23,362 nt of DNA, taken from the NCBI GenBank assembly GCA_937916485.1, contig CALFSV010000388.1:1-23362 (forward strand). The letters run 5' to 3'. A program made the position numbers and the translations under genes. The stretch is from an uncultured Paracoccaceae bacterium. Its GTDB lineage: Bacteria > Pseudomonadota > Alphaproteobacteria > Rhodobacterales > Rhodobacteraceae. The notes under the pieces are model-generated. The model made no database searches. It was not told where the DNA came from and saw nothing but the letters and a program-made list of their open reading frames with translations. Shown here piece by piece: positions 7,403 to 14,289 of this stretch. Numbering within the stretch: the first letter of the stretch is position 1; each line of letters begins with the position of its first letter.

Positions 7403-8215
7403 TCAGCCGGGAACAGTAAAGGTCAGATTGGCCCAGAGGCTTTCCCAGACGGCACCGGTCTCTTCGGCCAGTTCGGGCGAGGGCAGGCGCAGGACGACCG
7501 CGTCAGCCATGTAGCTATGGCCCGGCGCGACAGGCAAAACGACGATGCCTTCATCATCGGTCCGCAGGCGGGTGATCTCGACCGTGCCATCGGGGGCGCG
7601 GTCAAACAGTTCCACCTGTTCATTGGCCCGGACGTCGCCCTGATAGAATAACTGCACATGCAGACCGTCAGACATATCGTCGGTGTAGGGATTGGCCAGG
7701 GCCACAAGTTCTGTCTCAAGACCCAGGACCGTGTCGGTACCAGCGGCAGAGCCTACCCCGATCAGCGATTTGGAGAACCGTGTGTAGGCCTCGGCAAAAC
7801 CCTCTTCGGGCAGCCCCTGGGCATCGCGGATCGCGGTCACATCGCCAAGGTCCTTGTGTTCGGCAAACGACAGGAACTTGTCCCAGGACGTGTAGCTGAC
7901 CGTCGAGACGGTCGAGACATATTTCGCCACATGCAGACCGTCGCCCAAGGCAGGCATCTCAAGCGCTGGCGTTGATCCAAGGCGCGCGGTCACGGGAACG
8001 ACCTGATCCCCAAGACGGACATCGAAGGTCATGATGCGGTTCGGAAAATAGGCAAGGCGCAGGCCGTTGAAGGACTGCCCGTTGACAAGATTGGCACTAA
8101 GGCTACCGTCCGACTCGACCATCCAGTCCAGAGGTTCTATCCATAGTTCATGTGCCTGAAGCGGGCCTGAAACGGTAGAAGCCAAGGCAAGTGCAGCAAA
8201 AGCGAGGCGAGACAT
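7403..8215 (-). CDS. Secreted DUF4198 family protein, possible metal-uptake accessory
   Basis: A 270-residue exported protein. The signal peptide is clear (MSRLAFAALALASTVSGPLQA) with a cut that leaves HELW as the mature N-terminus. The HELWIEPLDW opening and the later LFYQGDVRANEQVELFDRAPDG and TDDEGIVVLPVAPGHSYMADAV stretches are typical of DUF4198, a family often found beside nickel/cobalt transport genes. The start at 8215 has AGGAA upstream on the minus strand. An in-frame ATG at 8323 would run into the opposite gene and spoil the signal peptide, so it was not used. It diverges from the HupE/UreJ-like gene with overlapping start codons. The family is clear; the metal role is inferred from neighbours and the predicted N-terminal His. 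Confidence 0.85.
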   Translation of the reverse strand: MSRLAFAALALASTVSGPLQAHELWIEPLDWMVESDGSLSANLVNGQSFNGLRLAYFPNRIMTFDVRLGDQVVPVTARLGSTPALEMPALGDGLHVAKYVSTVSTVSYTSWDKFLSFAEHKDLGDVTAIRDAQGLPEEGFAEAYTRFSKSLIGVGSAAGTDTVLGLETELVALANPYTDDMSDGLHVQLFYQGDVRANEQVELFDRAPDGTVEITRLRTDDEGIVVLPVAPGHSYMADAVVLRLPSPELAEETGAVWESLWANLTFTVPG

Positions 8216-9569
8216 GATGAGTTCCTTTCGGGTTACGGGTAGGGTGTACCTCGCGGCGGTGATGTCAAGCGCGCTTGCGCTGTGGTTCACGCTAGCGTCA
8301 TTGGCAAATGCCCATGAGGTCATGCCGGCGATCGCCGATATGACCCAGGTCGATGACCAGCTGGAGTTCGAAGTTTCGGCTAACCTTGAAAGCTATGTTG
8401 CGGGCATTGATCTTGCGACGGTGTCCAACACCAACGATGCCGCAGAGGCCGATACCTACGACACCCTCCGCGCGCTGCCACCCGCCGAGCTGGAAGCCCG
8501 GTTTGCGGCGTTCTGGCCCGAAATGGCGCAGCGCATCACGATTGAGATTGGCGGCGCCATGGTCACGCCCGAGCTTGTCGGCGTTGAAATCCCGGCCGTT
8601 CGAGACATCGAACTGATCCGCCCGTCCGTCCTGCGCTTTACCGCCGCCATCCCCGAGGGGGCCGAAACGGTGGTCGTCGGTTGGGACAGAGCCTTTGGCA
8701 CGCTGGTCATCCGCCAGATGGGGGTAGAGGCACCCTACGACGGTTTCCTTGAGGCCGGGGCCCTGTCCGATCCGATCACGCTAAGCGGTGGCGATCAGGC
8801 CGGACCGCTGCAGACTTTTATCAACTATATCCCTGTGGGCTTTGACCACATCGTTCCGCTGGGCCTTGACCACATCCTGTTCGTGCTGGGCCTTTTCTTC
8901 CTTTCGACCCAGCTGGGTCCGCTGCTGTGGCAGGTGTCCGCCTTTACGCTGGCCCATACCATCACGCTTGCCCTGGCCGCGCTTGGCTATGTCAGCATCC
9001 CGGGCAGCATCGTTGAGCCACTGATCGCGGCCTCGATCGCCTTTGTCGCGATCGAGAACATTACCAGCCGGGGGCTGAGCCGCTGGCGGCCGCTGGTTGT
9101 CTTTGGCTTTGGCTTGTTGCACGGCCTGGGCTTTGCCAGCGTGCTGGGCGAGTTTGGCCTGCCGCCGGGGTCTTTCGTGCCCGCCCTGATCGGCTTTAAC
9201 ATCGGGGTAGAGCTTGGGCAGCTGGCCGTCATCGCTGTCGCCTTCCTTTGTGTGCGCGAGGCGATCCGCATCGACGAAGGGCGGGGGAACGCAAACACAG
9301 CGATGGTGGGATACGGTGTGGCCACGGGTATCGCCGTGATCCTTTCGGTGCTGACGCTGACCCAGCCGGATTTCCTAGGTGGCCCGCTCTTGGGCGAGAT
9401 TGCCTTGGCCAATTTCTTTGTGCCGCTGGCTGTTCTCTTCGGGCTTAGCCTGTTGTCGGTCATCAACCGCGACCAGATCGACGCCTACCGCCGTATCGTC
9501 ACCATTCCCGCCTCGCTCGGCATCGCGGTGATCGGCACGTGGTGGTTCATCGAGCGGGTTTTCCTCTAG
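8214..9569 (+). CDS. HupE/UreJ family membrane protein
   Basis: A 451-residue protein. A signal peptide (Arg6 and Arg10, then a hydrophobic core, cut after LANA) leaves HEVMPAIADM as mature start. A periplasmic domain of about 180 residues follows, and then a membrane part of about seven helices with family motifs GFDHIVPLGLDHILFVLGLF, SAFTLAHTITLALAALG and FGLLHGLGFASVLGEFG. HupE/UreJ proteins are linked to nickel or cobalt uptake; this two-part version (HupE_UreJ_2 type) is not well characterised. Start choice: ATG at 8214 or 8217 has GAGG upstream and supplies the positive charges a signal peptide needs. ATG at 8262 is possible but would lack them. With the early start the gene overlaps the first bases of the divergent DUF4198 gene. 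Confidence 0.87.
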   Translation: MMSSFRVTGRVYLAAVMSSALALWFTLASLANAHEVMPAIADMTQVDDQLEFEVSANLESYVAGIDLATVSNTNDAAEADTYDTLRALPPAELEARFAAFWPEMAQRITIEIGGAMVTPELVGVEIPAVRDIELIRPSVLRFTAAIPEGAETVVVGWDRAFGTLVIRQMGVEAPYDGFLEAGALSDPITLSGGDQAGPLQTFINYIPVGFDHIVPLGLDHILFVLGLFFLSTQLGPLLWQVSAFTLAHTITLALAALGYVSIPGSIVEPLIAASIAFVAIENITSRGLSRWRPLVVFGFGLLHGLGFASVLGEFGLPPGSFVPALIGFNIGVELGQLAVIAVAFLCVREAIRIDEGRGNANTAMVGYGVATGIAVILSVLTLTQPDFLGGPLLGEIALANFFVPLAVLFGLSLLSVINRDQIDAYRRIVTIPASLGIAVIGTWWFIERVFL

Positions 9570-9581
9570 GTATTGCAGGGC

Positions 9582-9602
9582 AGGGGGGCTTTTTGCCCCT
9601 TT
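9582..9602 (+). terminator. Probable terminator of the HupE/UreJ-like gene
   Basis: Thirteen bases after the stop, GGGGC (9585-9589) pairs with GCCCC (9595-9599) around a five-T loop, and the stem can extend by two G-T pairs and an A-T pair. The trailing T run is short, so it may be leaky into rpsB. Confidence 0.45.
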
Positions 9603-9649
9603 GTGCTGGACAATGGCGCGCGGCCCGACTAAGGCACGCGCACTTCACA

Positions 9650-9723
9650 GGCGAAGGCGGGCTTTCGGGAGAGACATCCCCGGCGGTCCACCGGTTGGAG
9701 CACAACGCTCCTCACCCTTCGCC
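9650..9723 (+). promoter_or_regulatory. Structured rpsB leader, candidate autoregulatory element
   Basis: An 8-bp long-range helix GGCGAAGG (9650-9657) / CCTTCGCC (9716-9723) closes a loop that can hold three small hairpins: GGGA/TCCC (9667-9680), CCGG/CCGG (9680-9694) and GGAGC/GCTCC (9697-9711, loop ACAAC). The first two share base 9680, so they cannot both be complete. The element ends 29 bases before the rpsB start. Ribosomal protein S2 is known to repress its own mRNA in other proteobacteria through a leader structure; whether this fold is the counterpart is inference. The promoter upstream (9603-9649) could not be placed with confidence. Confidence 0.45.
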
Positions 9724-9752
9724 CTAGGTTTAAAACCGGAAAGGATACGACC

Positions 9753-10538
9753 ATGGCTCTTCCCGAGTTCACCATGCGTCAGCTGCTGGAAGCTGGCGTT
9801 CACTTCGGCCACCAGACCGCACGCTGGAACCCCCGCATGGAGCAGTTTATTTACGGCTCGCGCAACGGGATCCACATCCTTGACCTGACCCAGACCGTCC
9901 CGATGCTGGACCAGGCCCTGCAGGTCGTGCGTGACACCGTCGCCAAGGGCGGCCGCGTTCTGTTCGTCGGCACCAAGCGTCAGGCCCAGAAGGCCATCGC
10001 CGATGCCGCAGAAAAGTCCGCACAGTTCTACATGAACCACCGCTGGCTCGGCGGCACGCTGACCAACTGGCAGACTGTGTCCCAGTCCATCGCCCGCCTT
10101 AAGCAGATCGACGAAGCCGCTGCCAACGGCTTTGCCGGCCTGACCAAAAAAGAGCGTCTTGGCATGGAGCGCGAGCAGGGCAAACTGCAAGCCTCGCTGG
10201 GTGGTATCCGCGAAATGGGCGGCGTGCCTGACCTTCTGTTCATCGTTGATGTGAACAAGGAAGACCTCGCCATCCTCGAAGCCAAGAAGCTTGGCATCCC
10301 GGTCGTGGCTGTCGTCGACAGCAACTGCTCGCCCGCTGGTGTCGACTACATCATCCCAGGCAACGACGACGCAGCCCGCGCCATCACGCTCTATTGCGAC
10401 CTTGCCGCCCGCGCAGCCCTTGACGGCATGAGCGCTCAGCTCGGCGCCGCAGGCGTTGACTTGGGCGAGATGGAAGAGCTGGCAGAGGCCGAACTGGCCG
10501 CTGAGGCTAGCGTCGCTGCAGAAGCTGCCGCTGAATAA
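9753..10538 (+). CDS. rpsB: 30S ribosomal protein S2
   Basis: A 261-residue small-subunit ribosomal protein. The N-terminus has the S2 signature [23 protein letters not shown], followed by [31 protein letters not shown] and [26 protein letters not shown]. The C-terminal tail is Ala/Glu-rich ([23 protein letters not shown]), as often seen in alphaproteobacteria. A good ribosome site (GGAAAGGA) precedes the ATG. It is followed on the same strand by tsf after 82 bases, the standard arrangement. The product sits on the back of the 30S subunit and is needed for S1 binding. Confidence 0.98.
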   Translation: MALPEFTMRQLLEAGVHFGHQTARWNPRMEQFIYGSRNGIHILDLTQTVPMLDQALQVVRDTVAKGGRVLFVGTKRQAQKAIADAAEKSAQFYMNHRWLGGTLTNWQTVSQSIARLKQIDEAAANGFAGLTKKERLGMEREQGKLQASLGGIREMGGVPDLLFIVDVNKEDLAILEAKKLGIPVVAVVDSNCSPAGVDYIIPGNDDAARAITLYCDLAARAALDGMSAQLGAAGVDLGEMEELAEAELAAEASVAAEAAAE

Positions 10539-10566
10539 GCAAGGCTGATTGTCGCAAAACTGATAC

Positions 10567-10592
10567 CTCGCAGGGCGTAAACGCCTTGCGAG
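10567..10592 (+). other. Stable hairpin between rpsB and tsf
   Basis: CTCGCAGGGCG (10567-10577) pairs with CGCCTTGCGAG (10582-10592) over 11 bp (one G-T) around a TAAA loop. It lies 28 bases after the rpsB stop and 28 before tsf. No T run follows, so it is not an ordinary intrinsic terminator. An RNA-processing site, mRNA stabiliser or partial attenuator that sets the S2:EF-Ts ratio is more likely. Confidence 0.6.
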
Positions 10593-10620
10593 AAACACAC
10601 CCCATCCAAGGAGAAGGCTC

Positions 10621-11496
10621 ATGTCGATCACAGCGAGCATGGTGAAGGAACTGCGCGAATCCACCGGCGCAGGCATGATGGACGCCAAAAAGGCCCTGAC
10701 CGAGACCAATGGCGATATGGAAGCCGCCGTTGACTGGCTCCGGACCAAGGGTCTGGCCAAGGCTGCCAAAAAATCCGGCCGCACCGCGGCAGAAGGCCTT
10801 GTCGGCGTCGCCGTTTCCGGTGGCAAAGGCGTCGCCGTCGAAGTGAACTCTGAAACGGACTTCGTCGCCAAGAACGCCGAATTCCAGGCCATGGTCGGTG
10901 GTATCGCCACAACCGCCCTGACCGTTTCGGATGTCGAGGCGCTGGCAAACGCCGACATGAACGGCAAGCCCGTCGCAACCGTGCTGACCGATGCCATCGC
11001 CAAAATCGGCGAGAACATGACCCTGCGTCGGATGGCCGTCCTCGAAGGTGACACCGTCGTCTCCTACGTCCACAACGCCGCAGCCGATGGCATGGGCAAA
11101 ATCGGCGTGCTGGTTGCGCTGAGCGGTGCCGACAACGGTATCGGTCGTCAGATCGCGATGCACGTCGCTGCTGCCAACCCAGCCTCGCTGGGCGAAGCGG
11201 ATCTGGACCCGGCGCTGGTCGAGCGTGAGAAGAACGTCCTGACCGAGCAGGCCCGCGAAAGCGGCAAGCCCGAAGCCGTGATCGAAAAGATGATTGTCGG
11301 CCGGATGCAGAAGTTCCTTGCCGAAGTGACCCTTCTTGGCCAGGCATTCGTCGTGAACCCGGACCTGACCGTTGCCGCCGCCGCCAAAGAAGCTGGTGTC
11401 GAAGTGACCGGTTTCATCCGGATCGAAGTTGGTGAAGGCATCGAAAAGGTCGAAGAAGACTTTGCCGCCGAAGTGGCCAAGGTCGCCAAAGGCTAA
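10621..11496 (+). CDS. tsf: Translation elongation factor Ts
   Basis: A 291-residue guanine-nucleotide exchange factor that reloads EF-Tu with GTP. The N-terminal UBA-like helix bundle reads [24 protein letters not shown] (residues 3-26), the core exchange motif is [12 protein letters not shown], and the dimerisation half ends with the expected [13 protein letters not shown] block. AAGGAGA lies just upstream of the ATG. It is co-directional with rpsB, probably on one transcript that passes through the intergenic hairpin. No pyrH or frr follows. Instead there is a long non-coding stretch with strong hairpins. Confidence 0.98.
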   Translation: MSITASMVKELRESTGAGMMDAKKALTETNGDMEAAVDWLRTKGLAKAAKKSGRTAAEGLVGVAVSGGKGVAVEVNSETDFVAKNAEFQAMVGGIATTALTVSDVEALANADMNGKPVATVLTDAIAKIGENMTLRRMAVLEGDTVVSYVHNAAADGMGKIGVLVALSGADNGIGRQIAMHVAAANPASLGEADLDPALVEREKNVLTEQARESGKPEAVIEKMIVGRMQKFLAEVTLLGQAFVVNPDLTVAAAAKEAGVEVTGFIRIEVGEGIEKVEEDFAAEVAKVAKG

Positions 11497-11541
11497 GCTT
11501 TCTACACCACCTTGGGCGAACAGCCCTGACTGCCAAAACGA

Positions 11542-11571
11542 ATATGGCCCGCAAGCAGTTGCGGGCCATAT
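11542..11571 (+). terminator. Long perfect hairpin downstream of tsf, likely terminator
   Basis: ATATGGCCCGCAA (11542-11554) and TTGCGGGCCATAT (11559-11571) form a perfect 13-bp stem with loop GCAG, 45 bases after the tsf stop. The bases after it (CTCGTTC) are not a T run, so termination may be partial or the hairpin may protect the mRNA 3' end. Confidence 0.65.
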
Positions 11572-11576
11572 CTCGT

Positions 11577-11701
11577 TCAGACTGGGGATAGTCTGACGAA
11601 AAACTGGCGGCACTGCATCGGGAGAACGCAGTGCCGCCAATGGGTTTCGACCGATCTGGGGATAAGATTCGGTCCCCCCACAGGTTATCCCAAAACCCCA
11701 G
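11577..11701 (+). repeat. Cluster of inverted repeats with a duplicated GGGGAT loop
   Basis: Three further stems follow the tsf hairpin. TCAGACT/AGTCTGA (11577-11583, 11590-11596) has loop GGGGAT. TGGCGGCACTGC/GCAGTGCCGCCA (11605-11616, 11628-11639) is a perfect 12-bp stem with an 11-base loop. ACCGATCT/AGATTCGGT (11650-11657, 11665-11673, one bulge) has loop GGGGATA. The nine bases CTGGGGATA occur in both first and third stems (11582-11590, 11656-11664). TTATCCC (11685-11691) and CCCCAG (11696-11701) can pair with the third-loop region instead, so alternative folds exist. It may be a structured RNA, a 3'-end RNA of the rpsB-tsf transcript, or an interspersed palindrome. No reading frame is credible here. 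Confidence 0.6.
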
Positions 11702-11915
11702 AAAGAAGGCTTGGGACGCCGGTCGCCCGGAAAATGCGGGCCAGAGTTGGCTGAAATCACAGTCCCCCGACCCGCGGTTCCATGGCCAAAGGCCACCACT
11801 CACGGAACACGGTCAGAATGTCGTGAAGCGCACAAGATGACTAGTAGGGTAAACCTTACCTTGCGCAGGAAAATGACCTACGCCGCAACGTCATTTGTAA
11901 GGAAATTACGACAGA
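11702..11915. other. Non-coding spacer between tsf and the LuxR gene
   Basis: No gene is supported. A 7-bp inverted repeat AAATGAC/GTCATTT (11871-11877, 11890-11896) lies just past the LuxR stop. On the minus strand it is followed by TTTTCC, so it could be a weak terminator for that gene. Short stems TGGCC/GGCCA near 11785-11800 and GGTAA/TTACC (11848-11860) are also present. Confidence 0.5.
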
Positions 11916-12674
11916 TCAAAGATCTACAATGAACATCTGATTGTAAAACGCCGCTTTTAGAACGGCTTGTGCTGTCGTCTCGACATCCAGGGCCTCACGG
12001 GCAAGGCGAAGGTGCTTTTCCACAGTCGCGGCGGTCAGGCCCAGCAGAAAGGCGGTATCCTGTGTTGTTTTGCCATCGCCAACATATTCCAGCACTTCGC
12101 GCTGCCGCTTGGTCAACGTTCTGGTGCCAACGTAGGGCAGGGTAAGCAGCTTGAGATGCGCCACGTTGTTCATCACCATGAGCGCTTCGTGATGTTCGGC
12201 CCAGATTGCATCAACCTCGTCCTGTGTCATGCCGCGGCGTGCGGTCAATGCGATGGCCCCCTTGGACCGGGCCGAGATCGATCGAAAGCTGACGGTGTAT
12301 CCGGCTGTGACGCCCTTGTTGATGTTGAAGTCCACGACCCGCAGCTCGTCCTTGGTCAGCGCGCCGTGTTTCGCCAAACCCGCCATCCATGACCAGCTGC
12401 AGGCTCCGTCATTCTCCAGCGCCCATTTGATCATCGGTGCGTGAAAATAATGTCCATCATTCACAAAGGGTTCAATGTAGTCCTTTGATTGATTGGTCAG
12501 AAGCATAAAGTCCTGCGGATCGCCAAGCGAACTTGAGGTGCGGTAGCGCGTAAAGCCGTAGATCAGTCGATCAAACCCGTATGACGCCATCTTTTCGCAG
12601 TGAAGCTTCCACAAAACTTCGGCGCTCGCCGCATTGGTCATCCGGTCGAGGTGAGTAATCAGATCGGCGCTCAT
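11916..12674 (-). CDS. LuxR-family transcriptional regulator (autoinducer-domain type, solo)
   Basis: A 252-residue regulator. The N-terminal part (about 15-170) has the autoinducer-binding fold and the C-terminal part (187-241) is a GerE/LuxR helix-turn-helix (LTKRQREVLEYVGDGKTTQDTA, then TVEKHL). Aligning the pocket by spacing to TraR/LuxR, the usual Trp57, Tyr61 and Asp70 are Tyr66, Phe70 and Ala79, while the next conserved Trp is kept (Trp94). Asp70 normally holds the amide of acyl-homoserine lactones, so this protein may bind a different ligand or none. No luxI-like synthase is in the window, making it a LuxR solo. The start at 12674 has no clear ribosome site; ATG at 12641 is an alternative. 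The target genes are unknown. Confidence 0.9.
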   Translation of the reverse strand: MSADLITHLDRMTNAASAEVLWKLHCEKMASYGFDRLIYGFTRYRTSSSLGDPQDFMLLTNQSKDYIEPFVNDGHYFHAPMIKWALENDGACSWSWMAGLAKHGALTKDELRVVDFNINKGVTAGYTVSFRSISARSKGAIALTARRGMTQDEVDAIWAEHHEALMVMNNVAHLKLLTLPYVGTRTLTKRQREVLEYVGDGKTTQDTAFLLGLTAATVEKHLRLAREALDVETTAQAVLKAAFYNQMFIVDL

Positions 12675-12820
12675 CAGGATAGTCCGTAATTGCAGAAACC
12701 GTAGGCGGCACGTTAGGTTGAGGTCGTATGGAAATGGCGGAAAAGCGCCGCTTTGACTGATCTAGCAGCATTGGGCCGTTGGTCAAAACAGTTTCATGGG
12801 GTTGCACATCGTATCTTTAC

Positions 12821-12836
12821 CATAATACTTATTATG
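12821..12836. promoter_or_regulatory. AT-rich palindrome upstream of the LuxR gene
   Basis: CATAATA (12821-12827) and TATTATG (12830-12836) form a perfect 16-base palindrome with a CT centre, about 150 bp upstream of the LuxR start in an AT-rich patch of an otherwise GC-rich window. It could be an operator or part of a promoter for the LuxR gene. LuxR boxes are usually longer and richer in CTG/CAG, so autoregulation is only a guess. Confidence 0.35.
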
Positions 12837-12905
12837 CGAATACCGGACTAACGGATTTTGGCCGGAGGCTCCGAAAGCTGATCCATATTTTACAGGCCCA
12901 TCACC

Positions 12906-13301
12906 TTACTTGTCATCCGTGTCCACAGGCCCCCCTGCGCTGACCCAGTCGCTGAATCCATCTTTAAGATGTGCGGCCTCGAAACCCATGTCCTGCAGCG
13001 TGGCCACGGTCAGCGCTGATCGCCAGCCCGATGCGCAGTGAAAGATGTAGCGTTTGTCTTGTCCAAAGACGTCCTTGTAGTACGGGCTGTCCGGGTCGAC
13101 CCAGAATTCGATCATCCCACGCGGTGCATGGATACTGCCGGGTATATGCCCCGTGCGTTTGCGTTCACGAATGTCGCGGATGTCGACGATCACGGTGTCC
13201 GGATCCCCGACCAATGCGATGGCGTCCTGTGTGCTGACCTCTTCGATCCGGGCCCGTGCCTTGGCCACCATCTGGGCGGCGCTGATATTGAGTTTCGTCA
13301 T
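12906..13301 (-). CDS. Single-domain rhodanese-like protein
   Basis: A 131-residue protein forming one rhodanese domain. The first motif is DTVIVDIRDIRERKRTGHIP, followed by GSIHAPRGMIEFW, and the active loop is CASGWRSA with Cys89 followed by the DGFSDWVSAGGP end motif. Such proteins move sulfane sulfur from a donor to an acceptor via a Cys persulfide. The extra block between the two halves (WVDPDSPYYKDVFGQDKRY) is typical of a subgroup I have seen annotated only as rhodanese-like. The start at 13301 is favoured by GAGGA upstream; a start at 13328 would overlap the preceding gene. It is the last gene of a minus-strand run starting at least at the M24 gene, with 7 bases from the M19 stop. Confidence 0.9.
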   Translation of the reverse strand: MTKLNISAAQMVAKARARIEEVSTQDAIALVGDPDTVIVDIRDIRERKRTGHIPGSIHAPRGMIEFWVDPDSPYYKDVFGQDKRYIFHCASGWRSALTVATLQDMGFEAAHLKDGFSDWVSAGGPVDTDDK

Positions 13302-13308
13302 TCTGTCC

Positions 13309-14289
13309 TCATGCGGCCGTGCGGCCAAAGCTCACCTCAAAAAATGCGCGCCAGTTGCCGCCCATGATCTGCGCCACCTCGGCAGTGTCAAAGCCGACAT
13401 CCGCCAGACCAGCGGCGATGGCGCCGAAATGGCGGTTGTCCTGAAACCAGTCGGGCATAGGCGGGAAGCCGGGTGCAGCCGCGCTGCCTTCGCCAAAGTC
13501 GGTATCCTTGGTCCAACGCCCGTTGCGCATCCAGGTTACCACGTTGTCGGGCTGGTCCTGGCACAGGTCGGTGCCAATACCGATGCGCCCTACCCCCATC
13601 AGTTCGGCCGTTCGGGCGATCATCTGACAAAACGCGTCCAAGGTGCAGTCGCTGCCGTCTTTCAGGTGATGCGGATAGATGGAAAAGCCCAGCATCCCGC
13701 GGCTTTCGGCCAGCGACCTTAGCACAGTGTCGGATTTGTTGCGCAGCGCCGGGTGCCAGCTTGCCGGGTTGGCATGGGTGATGGAGATAGGCCGCGTGCT
13801 GTGTTCGATGGCGGCAAGGGTCGAGCGCTCACCTGAGTGGCTCATATCCACGACAAGGCCAACGCGGTTCATCTCGGCCACCACGGCCTTGCCCATGCGG
13901 GTCAGCCCGGTATCCTCGGCCTCGTAGCAGCCCGAAGCGAGCAAGGACTGGTTGTTGTAGGTCAGTTGCATGAACCGCAGGCCAAGGGTGTGCAGCACCT
14001 CGACCAGGCCGATGTCATCCTCGATGCAACTCGGGTTCTGAGAACCGAAGAAGATCGCGGTGCGCCCCGTCGCGCGGGCAAGATCGACGTCGGCGGCGGT
14101 GCGGCCCTGAAAGATCAGGTCCGGAAACTGTTCGAACCAGCGGTTCCAGGCCTCGATGTTCAGGACCGTCTCGCGGAAGGTTTCGTGATAGGTGATGGTG
14201 GCGTGCACCGCATCCACCCCCCCTGCCCGCATCTGCCGAAACACCGTTTCAGACCAGTTGGCGTATTGCAGCCCGTCGATCAGAGTCAT
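13309..14289 (-). CDS. M19 (membrane dipeptidase) family protein, divergent metal site
   Basis: A 326-residue TIM-barrel protein of the renal-dipeptidase family. Retained motifs are DMSHSGE (His151), SITHANPAS (His172), RNKSD and GIGTDL (Asp241). The first metal-binding motif, usually DGHND at the N-terminus, is replaced by DGLQYAN, and the bridging Glu is apparently Gln/Asn (FGSQNPSC, 82-88). The binuclear zinc site of classical dipeptidases therefore looks incomplete. No signal peptide is visible, so it is cytoplasmic. Its ATG overlaps the stop of the upstream M24 gene (ATGA), a sign of coupled translation, and the rhodanese gene follows after 7 bases. The substrate is unknown; a peptide-like or cyclic amide compound processed with the M24 partner is my inference. 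Confidence 0.85.
   Translation of the reverse strand: MTLIDGLQYANWSETVFRQMRAGGVDAVHATITYHETFRETVLNIEAWNRWFEQFPDLIFQGRTAADVDLARATGRTAIFFGSQNPSCIEDDIGLVEVLHTLGLRFMQLTYNNQSLLASGCYEAEDTGLTRMGKAVVAEMNRVGLVVDMSHSGERSTLAAIEHSTRPISITHANPASWHPALRNKSDTVLRSLAESRGMLGFSIYPHHLKDGSDCTLDAFCQMIARTAELMGVGRIGIGTDLCQDQPDNVVTWMRNGRWTKDTDFGEGSAAAPGFPPMPDWFQDNRHFGAIAAGLADVGFDTAEVAQIMGGNWRAFFEVSFGRTAA

Noticed and set aside
9645..11799. Very long minus-strand open frames opposite rpsB and tsf (9645-11054 and 10507-11799)
   Set aside because: They are the antisense shadow of two certain ribosomal genes with strong GC-biased codon use; the translations are Gly/His/Asp- or Arg-rich and match no family.
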